Origin: Prosthecobacter debontii
Lineage (GTDB): Bacteria; Verrucomicrobiota; Verrucomicrobiia; Verrucomicrobiales; Akkermansiaceae
Assembly: GCA_945870855.1 (NCBI GenBank)
Contig: CAMBTP010000008.1
Span: forward strand, 1-64,000
Reading direction: 5' to 3'
DNA length: 64,000 nt
Shown here in pieces: positions 8,589-18,495 of the stretch. Position 1 is the first letter of the stretch, and each line of letters begins with the position of its first letter. The position numbers were made by a program, and so were the translations under genes. The notes below the pieces were generated by a model. It was not told where the DNA came from. It ran no database searches and worked only from the letters and a program-made list of their open reading frames with translations.

Positions 8589-11500
8589 TCACACCACGCT
8601 GCGGTTCTGCCTGCTGATGACCCATGCGGCGATGCCTCCACAGCTCAGAATGACAACGAACAGAACCCATCCGCAGAATTTCATGGTCTCCATTTCCTCG
8701 TCAAGAAACGGCATGGGCTTTTCCAGCGCTAGGAATATGTGGCGCGGTTTCTCGTTGCGGTAGTCGTTCCGAAATGTCTCTGCCTCGCGGACGAGGAGAT
8801 CGATGCGTTCGTTCACGAAAAAGGTATAGGTCGGCTTTACGCCTTTGCCCTCGGGCCAGACTTTCATGGTGGCGACCTCGATGGGCGTGCCATCGTCCAC
8901 CATGCCGCGGATGCGCTCGACAAGCTGGCGGGCTTCGTGCTCGTTTTTCGCGCCGGATGCGAGCAGGCGGCGCAGGCCTTCCTTGACCATCTCGAAGTGC
9001 TCAAGTTCGTTCGTTCCTAGCTCGCCGCCCATGTCACGGGCGCGTTCGATTCTCCGCTGGAGGCGGATGCGTTCGAGTTCGAAGGGATTGCGCGTGGCTT
9101 GTGCGACGAGCATTCCCTCGAAGGCGAAACGCAGCGGCATGATGCGCGCGGGCACGGGCACGCCGCCACGCTCGCGCTCGAGCTTTGCTTCATCGAAGAG
9201 ACCGCGGTTCATTTCCTTGTATGGCACGAGCGCCCCGGCGAGTAGCATTTGCGGCACGAGCAGCAGTGGCACGGCGGTGAGTGCGGCACGTTCTGTTTTT
9301 ACGAAGGAGGAAACCAGCAGCGCCATGCTGGTGCCGGTCAGCGCGGTAAGCGTCATCCAGATCCAGTGGTAGAGGAGCATGCCCTTGATCTCCAGAAAAT
9401 GATTGCCGACAAGCAGGTAGGTAAGGCACTGCACGCCGCCAACGATACCGAGTGCGATGAATTTCGCACTGACATAGGAAACGCCACCGGGCTGGCAGTT
9501 GCGCTCACGGCGCAGCAACGCGCGGTCGCGCAGGATCTCGGTCGCGGAGTTCGTGAGGCCAAGGAACATCGCCACGGTGACACTGAGAAAAAGGTAGGCC
9601 GGGATATGCAGCGCGGTCTCGAACTCATATTTTCCCTGCGGCGAGGAGCGCAGGGTGATGGCGATCAATGCGGCGAGAACAGGAGCTTCCAGGAATGTGC
9701 TGTAGATCGTGCCGCGGCTGCGGATTTTCGAGAGCATGGAGCGCCGGAAATGTGTTAGAAAAACAAGAAGCACCGCCCGCCACGGGCGGCTCGGCGTCGG
9801 TGGGATGGGAAGCCTCGCGCCTGCTTCCACCTCGCCAAGCCGTGTGGGCGGAGCGGCATCGCGTTGCAGGGAATTGAGTAGCGCCGCGCTTTCAAATCGC
9901 TCCTGCCAGAAGATCGGTGGCAACCGCCTTGCCGCACCGGTGTTGCCGCCGTCGCCGATCGCGCTCAGCGGCGTTTCGAGAACATCGAAGACGAAATCCG
10001 CGCCCAGCGGGGTATTCGCAATCATCGAGGGGTGTGGGATACCCAGCTCCTCGCAAGCCTCGCGGAAATAGCCGACCATCGCGGCCGGCGTGCCGAAGTA
10101 AGCCAGCTTTCCGCCGCTATCTAGCAGCAGCACCTTGTCGAAAAGCCGCAACACTCCCGCGCCCGGCCGGTGCAGGGACGCGATTACAATTTTCTCCCGC
10201 GCCAGCGCCCGCAGGGTTCCCGCGACATGCTCGGAATCCTTTGAGGAGAGGCCGGAAATGGGTTCGTCGAAAAGAAATACCTCCGCGCGGCTACCGAGAT
10301 CGACGCCGAGGTTCAGCCGCCCGCGCTCGCCGCCAGAGATCGTCTTGTCGCCGGGCGAGCCGACTCTACGCCGGGCGATGCTTTGCAAGCCCAGCTCCGC
10401 GAGCATGCTGTCCACTCGACGTTCGTGCTCCGCAGGAGTGAGGCCTGGGCGGCGTATCATCACGCCGTGGCGCAGGTGTTCGCGGACGGTGAGTTGCGGG
10501 TTGAGCGCCTCCTCCTGCGGCATGTGCGCAATGAAGGGGACCAGCCGCTTGCACCGCTCGTAGAGGGAGATGCCGTTGAGATTCACTCGACCACGCGTCG
10601 GCTTGCGCTGGCCGGAAAGCACCGCGAGCAAGGTGCTTTTCCCGCTGCCACTGGGGCCGATGATACACAGCATCTCACCGCGTCTTACCTCAAAACTGAT
10701 TTGATCCAGCGCCCTCACGCCCTTTCCAAAATCGTGACTCAGACCGTCCACTTCCAGGGACTCGATCTGTGTCCGCTCCTCGTCGAGAAAGCCTTCGGAA
10801 AAACGGCAGCGCACCGCTTGGCTGCCGGAGAGCCGGATCAGCGATCCGTCGAACAAAGTCGCGCGTTGCTTGACGGGCAGGCCGTCCACCAGCACCGGGC
10901 CCCCGGACTCACGGATTTCCAGGGAGCCACTGGAGCCCTCGCCGTCGTAACGGATGAAGAGCACTGTTCTCGGTGCAAGCTTCGCGCCCAACAGGAGATC
11001 GCCGCTCCTGAGCGCGGTCGCATCATTGGAGACGATGTATTCCTGCTTCTCGGCGGCGAGCCGGAACCGCCGCCCCGACTGCAAGGCGCGTTTCCGCAAA
11101 TCGTTGACTGTGAGGCTGTAACCAGACGGCCCGCCGATGCGCTCGTGATTGAGGCAGGTAACCGTTTCGCCCTTTTTCAAAGCGCCCTTGCTACCCACAT
11201 GAAGCTGCGTGTCTGACAAAGCCTCGACCTCCGCCTCTAGTCCGAAACGGATACGCAGTTCACTACTTCGGACGCGGGTGCGTTCCGCGACCAAGCCTTC
11301 CTCGCCGGATTCCAGATAGAGTCCGGGCCTGCTGTCCATTTTCCGCACATCTAGGAAAAAACGGAGGTCGTCATAGGTCATGAGCCAGCCGGGGATAACC
11401 AGCTCCTGCCGCTCGCGGACACGCATGAAAGCGCCTGTGCCGAGTGATTTCCCGCGAACCCAGAGCGGCAACTCACCGGTATTGCGCAGAAGAATCAGAT

Positions 11501-12119
11501 CGCCAGCACGGTATATGCGGAACTCCTGTGCGCCCGCCGCAGGAGGCAATCTGACATCCGCGTCCTTGCCACCGAAAACGAGTTTCTCGAACGGTAGTTC
11601 CGCCGCCGGGACGTCTCCCTCCTCGCCGCGCATCTCCCTAATGATCGCCGCGCCCTCCTCCGGCTGACCGAGACGGCGCATGAAAATTTCAAAGCTCGAC
11701 CGGCTTCGTTCCGAGCGCCCAGCCGCATCCACCAGAGTGAAAAGCTGCAAGCCCACGGCGAGCTTTCCCGTATCGTCGAGGCTTTCGCGTAACTCCGTTG
11801 CAAGGCCTTGCATCGGCATCGGGCTTTTCACCGCGCGCCGCAATCGCCGCGTGAGCCAGGCATGATCCACCTCGGGAAAGGCGCTGCGCAGCATATCTAG
11901 AATCAAATCCGCTTCGGCTGCACTGAGCACGTCATCGAGCGTGGCAAAGGCAGCGAACGCGTCCACCAAAGCGCCCACCTGTCCCTCGGAACGTTTACCG
12001 ATGCGTCCGAACCTTGCCGCCCCTGGCAGCCAAGCCGGCAGCTTCGCGAGCCAGCCAGACTTGCGAGTCACACGCCCGCCACCTCCGGGTCCTTTCCACT
12101 CGCTTTCAGTGTCCATCAC
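8589..12119 (-). CDS. ABC transporter, ABCG-like ATPase fused to ABC-2 permease, with N-terminal TerB-like and FHA-like regions
   Basis: Walker A GPSGSGKST, ISGGERGRLNLGVDL signature, C-terminal TM segments. Confidence 0.87.
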   Translation of the reverse strand: MMDTESEWKGPGGGGRVTRKSGWLAKLPAWLPGAARFGRIGKRSEGQVGALVDAFAAFATLDDVLSAAEADLILDMLRSAFPEVDHAWLTRRLRRAVKSPMPMQGLATELRESLDDTGKLAVGLQLFTLVDAAGRSERSRSSFEIFMRRLGQPEEGAAIIREMRGEEGDVPAAELPFEKLVFGGKDADVRLPPAAGAQEFRIYRAGDLILLRNTGELPLWVRGKSLGTGAFMRVRERQELVIPGWLMTYDDLRFFLDVRKMDSRPGLYLESGEEGLVAERTRVRSSELRIRFGLEAEVEALSDTQLHVGSKGALKKGETVTCLNHERIGGPSGYSLTVNDLRKRALQSGRRFRLAAEKQEYIVSNDATALRSGDLLLGAKLAPRTVLFIRYDGEGSSGSLEIRESGGPVLVDGLPVKQRATLFDGSLIRLSGSQAVRCRFSEGFLDEERTQIESLEVDGLSHDFGKGVRALDQISFEVRRGEMLCIIGPSGSGKSTLLAVLSGQRKPTRGRVNLNGISLYERCKRLVPFIAHMPQEEALNPQLTVREHLRHGVMIRRPGLTPAEHERRVDSMLAELGLQSIARRRVGSPGDKTISGGERGRLNLGVDLGSRAEVFLFDEPISGLSSKDSEHVAGTLRALAREKIVIASLHRPGAGVLRLFDKVLLLDSGGKLAYFGTPAAMVGYFREACEELGIPHPSMIANTPLGADFVFDVLETPLSAIGDGGNTGAARRLPPIFWQERFESAALLNSLQRDAAPPTRLGEVEAGARLPIPPTPSRPWRAVLLVFLTHFRRSMLSKIRSRGTIYSTFLEAPVLAALIAITLRSSPQGKYEFETALHIPAYLFLSVTVAMFLGLTNSATEILRDRALLRRERNCQPGGVSYVSAKFIALGIVGGVQCLTYLLVGNHFLEIKGMLLYHWIWMTLTALTGTSMALLVSSFVKTERAALTAVPLLLVPQMLLAGALVPYKEMNRGLFDEAKLERERGGVPVPARIMPLRFAFEGMLVAQATRNPFELERIRLQRRIERARDMGGELGTNELEHFEMVKEGLRRLLASGAKNEHEARQLVERIRGMVDDGTPIEVATMKVWPEGKGVKPTYTFFVNERIDLLVREAETFRNDYRNEKPRHIFLALEKPMPFLDEEMETMKFCGWVLFVVILSCGGIAAWVISRQNRSVV

Positions 12120-12236
12120 TCCCCGTTTCTAACATGCTGCTTGCTCCGCCGCAAGCCTTCGCGATGTAATCACGGGAGACAGGGGGGTGAAGATTCACCG
12201 ATAGACATCCCAGCTGTAGCATGTATTTATATAGAA

Positions 12237-13598
12237 ATGGATAAGACGCAAATATCCCGCCGCGGTTTCCTAAGGGGGTTCGGAGCCGCCCTATCACTAC
12301 CTGCCCTGGAATCCTTCCGTCCGCTGATGGCAGCCACGGCGGCAAAACAGGCGCTCGCCACCACGGCGAGCGGTGCGCCGCTGCGGATGGCATACCTTTA
12401 TATCCCCAACGGAGTAAACCTCTCACATTGGCGCCCGGATGGGACTACCCCATCCTACAAGATGGGTTCTTCCTTCGCTGCGATGGAGAAACACCGCGAG
12501 GATTTCCAGATCTTCACCGGCTTTGAGCAGAAAAATGCGCAAGCGGGTGGCGATGGCCCGGGTGACCACGCGCGGGGCACCGCCGCTTTCCTCACCAGCG
12601 CCCGCCCCCGCAAAACCTCCGGATCCGACATCAAGCTGGACATTTCCGTGGATCAGCTCGCCGCAAATGCCGTCGGCGGGCAGACCCGCCTGCCCTCGCT
12701 GGAGCTCTCCACTGATGGCGTCCGCAAATCCGGTAGCTGCGATTCCGGTTACTCCTGCGCCTACCAGTTCAATCTCTCTTGGCGCTCCGAAAACCAGCCG
12801 ATGACCCCGGAATCAAACCCCCGCGCGGTGTTCGAACGCCTCTTCGGCGCAGGCTCCGATGGCGAGCGCGTGAAATCCCTCGGCCAGCGCCTCGCTTCCA
12901 AAAAGTCCGTCATCGATTTCATCGAAAGTGATGCAAAAGCACTGCATCGCCACCTCGGCCGCACCGACCGCCAGAAGCTAGACGAATATCTTACCGGAGT
13001 CCGCGAGATCGAGAAACAGATCGAAAAAGCCGAGGCCATGGGCATCCCGGTCGATCCCGGCGTGCCCGCTCCAAACGGCACACCCGAATCCTACAAAGAC
13101 CATCTCCGCCTAATGTTTGATATGATGGTACTCGCTTTCAAAACCGACACCACACGTGTCTCCAGCTTTCTGATGGCTCACGACGGCTCGAACCGCTCTT
13201 TCTCAGAAATCGGGGTCAACGAGGGTCACCACAGCATCTCCCACCACCAGGGCAACCAAAACAATCTGGATAAGATCGCAAAAATCGACACCTTCTACTT
13301 GGAGCAGCTCTCTTACTTTCTAGAGAAACTGAAGACCACCGAGGATGTGGACGGCAAATCCCTGCTCCACAACTCCATGATCGTTTACGGCGGCTGCATT
13401 TCCGACGGCGACCGCCACAACCACAACAATCTCCCCATCCTCCTCGCCGGTCACGGCGGTGGTGCCTTCAAGCCCGGCCGCCACGTCGATCTCGGCGAGG
13501 ATGTGCCGCTCGGAAACCTTTACCTGCGTATGCTGGAGGAGTTCGGCGTGAACGAAAAGCGCTTCGGGGACTCCACGGGTTCTCTGAGAAAAGTCTAA
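12237..13598 (+). CDS. DUF1552 domain protein (Tat-exported)
   Basis: Tat motif SRRGFLRGFGAALSLPALE; HHSISHH motif. Confidence 0.88.
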   Translation: MDKTQISRRGFLRGFGAALSLPALESFRPLMAATAAKQALATTASGAPLRMAYLYIPNGVNLSHWRPDGTTPSYKMGSSFAAMEKHREDFQIFTGFEQKNAQAGGDGPGDHARGTAAFLTSARPRKTSGSDIKLDISVDQLAANAVGGQTRLPSLELSTDGVRKSGSCDSGYSCAYQFNLSWRSENQPMTPESNPRAVFERLFGAGSDGERVKSLGQRLASKKSVIDFIESDAKALHRHLGRTDRQKLDEYLTGVREIEKQIEKAEAMGIPVDPGVPAPNGTPESYKDHLRLMFDMMVLAFKTDTTRVSSFLMAHDGSNRSFSEIGVNEGHHSISHHQGNQNNLDKIAKIDTFYLEQLSYFLEKLKTTEDVDGKSLLHNSMIVYGGCISDGDRHNHNNLPILLAGHGGGAFKPGRHVDLGEDVPLGNLYLRMLEEFGVNEKRFGDSTGSLRKV

Positions 13599-13605
13599 AA
13601 TGCGA

Positions 13606-13615
13606 GGGGGGGGGG
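13606..13615 (+). repeat. Homopolymeric G10 tract upstream of desaturase
   Basis: Direct count of 10 G. Confidence 0.9.
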
Positions 13616-13730
13616 TGTAAATATTCACGGCTTGTGGAAATCGAATAATTGGTCTATAGGAACCGCGCGCGCAGTTATTTTTGCACCACCGCGCCGCACA
13701 CTCCCGCTTCATAACAAGAAACTTACCCTT

Positions 13731-14852
13731 ATGTTCCGCATACCCTACGACCGCGTGAACTGGATCACTTCCAGTTTCCTCATCGGCACAGCCCTCATCG
13801 CCCTCATTGGCGCACCGATCTACCTGTTTCATTACGGCATCGATTGGTTCCAGTTCAGTATGTTCTTCTTCTACCTCTGCGCCACGATGATGAGCATCAC
13901 CGTCGGCTACCACAGGCTCTTCTCCCACCTCTCCTTCAAGGCGAAGGCTCCGGTGAAATTCTTCACCCTCATCTTCGGCGCGTGCGCGTTTGAGAACTCC
14001 GCCCTCAACTGGTGTTCCGACCACCGCCGCCACCACAAACACGTCGATCACGACGAGGATCCCTACGATATCTCCAAAGGATTTTTCTGGGCGCACATCG
14101 GCTGGCTCCTTTTCAAACTAGACCCAGAGACGCCCGTCGATAACGTCGCCGACCTCCGCAAGGACAAGCTCGTCATGTGGCAGCACAAATACACCCACTG
14201 GATCGCCCTCGTTGTCGGGCTCATCATTCCTTCCGCTCTCGGCTACGGTTACAACTCTCTCATGGGACTCAACCCGATGCAGGGCGCACTCGGTGGTTTT
14301 ATGATCGCAGGTGTTACCCGCATCGTCATCGCCCAGCATTGCACCTTCTTCATCAACTCGCTCTGCCATACCGTCGGCAAGCAACCTTACTCGACGAAGC
14401 ACTCCGCACGCGACAGCGCGATCATGGCCTTTCTCACCTTCGGCGAGGGCTACCACAACTACCACCACGAGTTCCAACACGACTACCGCAACGGCGTAAA
14501 GAAATGGCAGTGGGATCCTTCGAAATGGACGATCTGGACACTCTCCAAACTCGGCCTCGTCGAAGGCCTACGCCGCGTGCCGGACAGCAAAATCCTCCTT
14601 GCAGAAATAGGCGAGGCCAAGCGCCATGCACAGCAACGCGTCCACGAGATCCAAGCCACACACGGCTACTGTCAGCGCACGGCGGAAATGCTCACACAGC
14701 TTTCCGAAAAAATCTCTGCAAACTACCACGAACTCGAACAAGCGGTGGCAGACCGAGTGCAGCTCTCACGCGAAGCTCTACAGAACTGGCAGGACGAGAC
14801 CCGCGCCCTGATGCGTGAAATGTCGAAGGTCGCGAAAATGGCCGCCGCCTAA
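13731..14852 (+). CDS. Fatty acid desaturase (acyl-CoA delta-9 type)
   Basis: Histidine boxes HRLFSH, HRRHHKHVD, HNYHHEF. Confidence 0.92.
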   Translation: MFRIPYDRVNWITSSFLIGTALIALIGAPIYLFHYGIDWFQFSMFFFYLCATMMSITVGYHRLFSHLSFKAKAPVKFFTLIFGACAFENSALNWCSDHRRHHKHVDHDEDPYDISKGFFWAHIGWLLFKLDPETPVDNVADLRKDKLVMWQHKYTHWIALVVGLIIPSALGYGYNSLMGLNPMQGALGGFMIAGVTRIVIAQHCTFFINSLCHTVGKQPYSTKHSARDSAIMAFLTFGEGYHNYHHEFQHDYRNGVKKWQWDPSKWTIWTLSKLGLVEGLRRVPDSKILLAEIGEAKRHAQQRVHEIQATHGYCQRTAEMLTQLSEKISANYHELEQAVADRVQLSREALQNWQDETRALMREMSKVAKMAAA

Positions 14853-14874
14853 ACGTTGCACACGAATTATTCCG

Positions 14875-14903
14875 AAAAGGGGGCTTCGCAGCCCCTTTTT
14901 TGT
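14875..14903 (+). terminator. Rho-independent terminator after desaturase
   Basis: AAAAGGGGGCT-TCGC-AGCCCCTTTTTT. Confidence 0.85.
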
Positions 14904-14917
14904 TGTCCAGAATCCAG

Positions 14918-15394
14918 TTAATTTTCCAACGGCTGCCACTCGGAAAAGGTGGCTGCCTGACCGATCCGTTCTCCTTGTGTGTCGCATACATTCCAGACGG
15001 TGGCGTTGCGGATCATGAAACGCCGACCATCCGCCGCGATCCGCACACCTGAGTAGTCATCGATGAAACCGTTCTCCGCCACACGCCGGAGCAATTCCTC
15101 CCGCTCGGCGCGCTCGGGAGCCTCCGCCGTTTTCCGCGAGGACATACCAACCAGTTTACCCCAATCCATTGAAAAAAGTTTCTGCGCCGCAAGATTCCCA
15201 TACGTCAGCAGCGGATCATCTGCCCCATCATGCGAGAGTAGGACAAACGACGCATCATACGCCCGCTTTGCGGCATCCTCGGCAGATGCAATCAGATGCT
15301 TTCCGGTAAGAGCGTGATAGCTCCGTAGTAAATCCGCCACATGCGCGGCGAGAAAGTCGTTGCCCGCATCCGGTTTTGGAAACATCCCGTTCAT
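14918..15394 (-). CDS. MEKHLA (PAS-like) domain protein
   Basis: LLRSYHALTGKHLI…VLLSHDGADDPLLTYGNLAAQKLF. Confidence 0.8.
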   Translation of the reverse strand: MNGMFPKPDAGNDFLAAHVADLLRSYHALTGKHLIASAEDAAKRAYDASFVLLSHDGADDPLLTYGNLAAQKLFSMDWGKLVGMSSRKTAEAPERAEREELLRRVAENGFIDDYSGVRIAADGRRFMIRNATVWNVCDTQGERIGQAATFSEWQPLEN

Positions 15395-16662
15395 TTCATG
15401 TTCGAGATCGTCTGGAAGATCGCGGTGATCATCAGATACGCAAACGAACCTATCAGCAGCGCCATCATAATCAAAACCGACGGCATAATGAGTGCCATTA
15501 CGCGCCGCAAATCATTGTCCAGCTCCTTGTCGTATCGCTCCGCCGCGCGCCGCAGGGATTGATCGATTTTTCCCGTCTGCTCTCCCACCGCGATGATATC
15601 GATCAGAAGGGGAGGGAAACTTTCGGAGCGAATCATTGCCTTGGAAAACGCGCGGCCATCACCGACTTGGGCGATCACTCCGTTAAGGCGGGTACGGAGC
15701 GAAATATTCTGCGTGGCATCACGCGATAGCTCGAGAGCGCGCAGCAACGGCAGACCGTTGCTGACGAGATTCGCCATCGTTTCCAAAAACTGCACATAGA
15801 AGCGTGATGAGATCACCGCACCAATCAGCGGCATCTTGAGTTTCATTTCGTCCCACTTTGGCTTGTTTGCATCGTTATCCTTCCACGCTTTGAAAAATAG
15901 GAACGCACCGACCAGCGAGAGAAGGATCACGATCCACCAGCTTTTGACGAAATCCGCGAAGACCATCATCATGTTGATCGCCCAAGGGATTTTTCCGCCC
16001 GGCGTGGCCTTGATCAGCTCTGTCAACTGGGGGATCAGCGTGGTCACGAAAACGATACCAACGCCGATTCCGACAAAAATCAGGAACGCAGGATAGATCA
16101 AAGCAAGAATCAGGCGGCTCTGTAGCTCGGCGAGCGTTTTCAAATAATGCGCTTGCCGCTTCAAAATGGTGTCCAGTGCTCCGGATGCCTCGCCCGCCGC
16201 AGCAAGCGAACAGTAAAGAGGCCCAAAGCTGGGGCTGACCTTTTTCAGTGCCACGGAGAAATTCACCCCATCCCGCACTATATTCCGGATGCGCTGCGAG
16301 ACCTCTTTCAGGCTGCCGAGTTCCTGCCGGTTCTCCATCGACTTCAGCGCCGGCTCTAACTGCAAACCCGCGCCCAACATATCGGAAAGCTCTTCGGTAA
16401 AAAGGATCACCTCCGCCCGCTTGAGCTTCAGCTCTCCGGTCGCAGATACATCCTCTTTCTTCTGGCCGGTCTTTTCCTTACGCCGCTCCGGCGCAACCCC
16501 CTTTTTCTTCACCGGCGTCACCTTGGCGGATTCCTTCACATTCACAGGCCGCAGCCCGCGCTTGTCCAAACTGCGCAACGCCTCGGGACGGTCCGCCGCC
16601 TCGATCTCACCCGTCGCGACGGTGCCGTTTGTGGAAAGCGCTTTGTAGGTGAAAAGGGGCAT
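15391..16662 (-). CDS. gspF: Type II secretion/type IV pilus inner-membrane protein GspF/PilC
   Basis: MPLFTYKALSTNGTVATGEIEA…; T2SSF duplicated domain with GEQTGKIDQSL. Confidence 0.92.
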   Translation of the reverse strand: MPLFTYKALSTNGTVATGEIEAADRPEALRSLDKRGLRPVNVKESAKVTPVKKKGVAPERRKEKTGQKKEDVSATGELKLKRAEVILFTEELSDMLGAGLQLEPALKSMENRQELGSLKEVSQRIRNIVRDGVNFSVALKKVSPSFGPLYCSLAAAGEASGALDTILKRQAHYLKTLAELQSRLILALIYPAFLIFVGIGVGIVFVTTLIPQLTELIKATPGGKIPWAINMMMVFADFVKSWWIVILLSLVGAFLFFKAWKDNDANKPKWDEMKLKMPLIGAVISSRFYVQFLETMANLVSNGLPLLRALELSRDATQNISLRTRLNGVIAQVGDGRAFSKAMIRSESFPPLLIDIIAVGEQTGKIDQSLRRAAERYDKELDNDLRRVMALIMPSVLIMMALLIGSFAYLMITAIFQTISNMK

Positions 16663-16680
16663 GGCGAGATGTTTTATGTC

Positions 16681-17370
16681 TTATATACAACCCACGTTGA
16701 TGTAAACTTGGGTCTTAAGTTTGTTGGTAATCAGGTAGTAATGCCACGAACCCTCATCTCTGCCTCCACGGAATTGTTTGTGTTCGAGCCATTTCTTAAA
16801 ATCAGGGCTTCCCGGCAATGGACTAATTATTGTGTGGGATGTGCTGCTATCACCATAAAATTCATCCTCCTCCAACCCCATCTCCCGGATGAGCCGATCA
16901 ATCTCTGCGGATGAAGTTTTGAAGTAGTAAGTGTCCGAATAATCTGAGAGACCACCACCACTGAAGCGGTAGTTGAGCAATTCCAAGTTCGCCGGTAGAT
17001 CGGCTTTTGCCAGTTGTTTGAACCTGTACTTGGGCGTGGGAAGATTTGTGACCAAGCTGGATATCGACAGCAGGCACATGAGAATGGAGGGGCCGAACAT
17101 CCACAAAGTTCTACGCTTTTGGTTGGTTCGTTTTCTGAAGGAGAAATGAACAATCAGAGCCCAAGGAATCAGATAAATCGGCGCTGCGATGCTGAAAAAA
17201 ATCAAATGAACCAGGCCGCTCATCAAGCCGTCTAGATGGTTCGTCCATCGGATCGTTTGTTCGATCACATAGCCAACGCCGAAAAGCGGGAATGAAAGCA
17301 GAAGCGCATAAACCAAACGCATCGGCTTTGCGGGGTTATCATACTCCACGGCATCTGTTTCCGGATTCAT
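16681..17370 (-). CDS. Hypothetical membrane protein
   Basis: TM helices, 229 aa. Confidence 0.6.
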   Translation of the reverse strand: MNPETDAVEYDNPAKPMRLVYALLLSFPLFGVGYVIEQTIRWTNHLDGLMSGLVHLIFFSIAAPIYLIPWALIVHFSFRKRTNQKRRTLWMFGPSILMCLLSISSLVTNLPTPKYRFKQLAKADLPANLELLNYRFSGGGLSDYSDTYYFKTSSAEIDRLIREMGLEEDEFYGDSSTSHTIISPLPGSPDFKKWLEHKQFRGGRDEGSWHYYLITNKLKTQVYINVGCI

Positions 17371-17385
17371 GATTTTGCCTGATTT

Positions 17386-17565
17386 CTAGTCCGCTCCAAG
17401 GCTCTTTAAGATTTTTTTTGCTAGGTTTCCCTTCACTTCCGTATGCCTCGGGACAGTTTCGGTGATCCCTGTCTTCGGATTGATCCAGATCGAATGGGAG
17501 GCTCCTTCGCGTTTCAGGTAACAGCCAGCCACGCGCAGCTTCTTTTCTAAATCCCGCCTTTTCAT
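17386..17565 (-). CDS. hicA: HicA-family toxin, 59 aa (absent from ORF track)
   Basis: Manual translation MKRRDLEKKLRVAGCYLKREGASHSIWINPKTGITETVPRHTEVKGNLAKKILKSLGAD*; ATGA overlap with hicB. Confidence 0.93.
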   Translation of the reverse strand: MKRRDLEKKLRVAGCYLKREGASHSIWINPKTGITETVPRHTEVKGNLAKKILKSLGAD

Positions 17566-17780
17566 CCGATCATCACTTTCTCGCGGATCACTTCACTGGG
17601 CAGCCCTCTCAAAATATCCTCCATCCTGTCTTCAAGCAGCAGCTCGATGGCTTCCTTAAGGCTCGCCTTGGCTTCTTCGACCGTTTCCCCCTGTCCGTTC
17701 GCGCCCGGAACTTCAGGGCAGATGGCCCAATAGCCCCCTTCTTCGGCGGTCTCGATGATGGCTGTAAATTCTGCTTTCAT
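17562..17780 (-). CDS. hicB: HicB-family antitoxin
   Basis: FTAIIETAEEGGYWAICPEVPGANGQGETVEEAKASLKEAIELLLED. Confidence 0.92.
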   Translation of the reverse strand: MKAEFTAIIETAEEGGYWAICPEVPGANGQGETVEEAKASLKEAIELLLEDRMEDILRGLPSEVIREKVMIG

Positions 17781-17819
17781 GATTCAAATCATACTGTGGA
17801 AGAAATAGTTCAACAACGG

Positions 17820-17840
17820 CTAATCAGCTCCGCCGATGTC
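17820..17840 (-). repeat. 21-bp direct repeat: downstream copy of the gspE 3' terminus
   Basis: CTAATCAGCTCCGCCGATGTC identical to 18496-18516. Confidence 0.95.
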
Positions 17841-18005
17841 ACAGGCGGTTGCCATCCGCTCTGGATGCTTTACCTCCCACTCTCTGGCCGCCAATGCGAT
17901 CGAATCGGGATCGTAGCCATACTGCCCGGCATGATCCTCCTTAATCTTGCGCACTTGCAATTCTACTGAAATCGGCTTTTCAAGGGTCGGTGTTTTCATA
18001 GTCAT
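17820..18005 (-). CDS. Small putative antitoxin partner of the PIN protein
   Basis: 61 aa, start overlaps the PIN gene end by 26 bp; last six residues DIGGAD lie in the gspE-derived repeat. Confidence 0.7.
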   Translation of the reverse strand: MTMKTPTLEKPISVELQVRKIKEDHAGQYGYDPDSIALAAREWEVKHPERMATACDIGGAD

Positions 18006-18474
18006 TTCCGAGAAATTCCTCAGGGGTACAAATTACAGGCATAGGTATGTCTTGTCGAGCAAAGCATTTTGCGATCTGTCGCCAATTGTGAGGGTTTGCA
18101 ATATGGGTACAATTCCACGTGAGCAAAAAATCCATGTGGTGGACACCCGCACATGCGATGTGGAACGCGTCATCGGAAGCCTTCGCCGGGACGATTTGCG
18201 CGGCCAATAATTCCTTAGCCACTTTCAAAACTTGATGTGTGATGGGGAGGAGGGGCACTTCCGCGAGAAGTTTCAACCGACCTGCGCTAGTATCGGGATC
18301 ACCCATAGCAGCCTCTGTCACCACAATGGCGGAGCTGAAAAGACGGTAATTTTTACGCCTCTCCTCCCACCACTGAATCGTAAGCTCTTGCCTCGCCGCC
18401 TGGACGATGTCTCTTGATCTACGTGCTACGTAGTAGCTCGGGATCGTGGTTTCGATGAAGACCGATTCGTTCAT
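17980..18474 (-). CDS. PIN-domain protein (putative VapC-type toxin)
   Basis: ETTIPSYYVARRSRD; DAFHIACAGVHHMDFLLTWNCTHIAN. Confidence 0.85.
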   Translation of the reverse strand: MNESVFIETTIPSYYVARRSRDIVQAARQELTIQWWEERRKNYRLFSSAIVVTEAAMGDPDTSAGRLKLLAEVPLLPITHQVLKVAKELLAAQIVPAKASDDAFHIACAGVHHMDFLLTWNCTHIANPHNWRQIAKCFARQDIPMPVICTPEEFLGNDYENTDP

Positions 18475-18495
18475 GGCAAATATCCCGGCAATTCC

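Noticed and set aside
13320-14096. 258-aa minus-strand ORF
   Set aside because: Antisense to the DUF1552 C-terminus and desaturase, both with clear family motifs.
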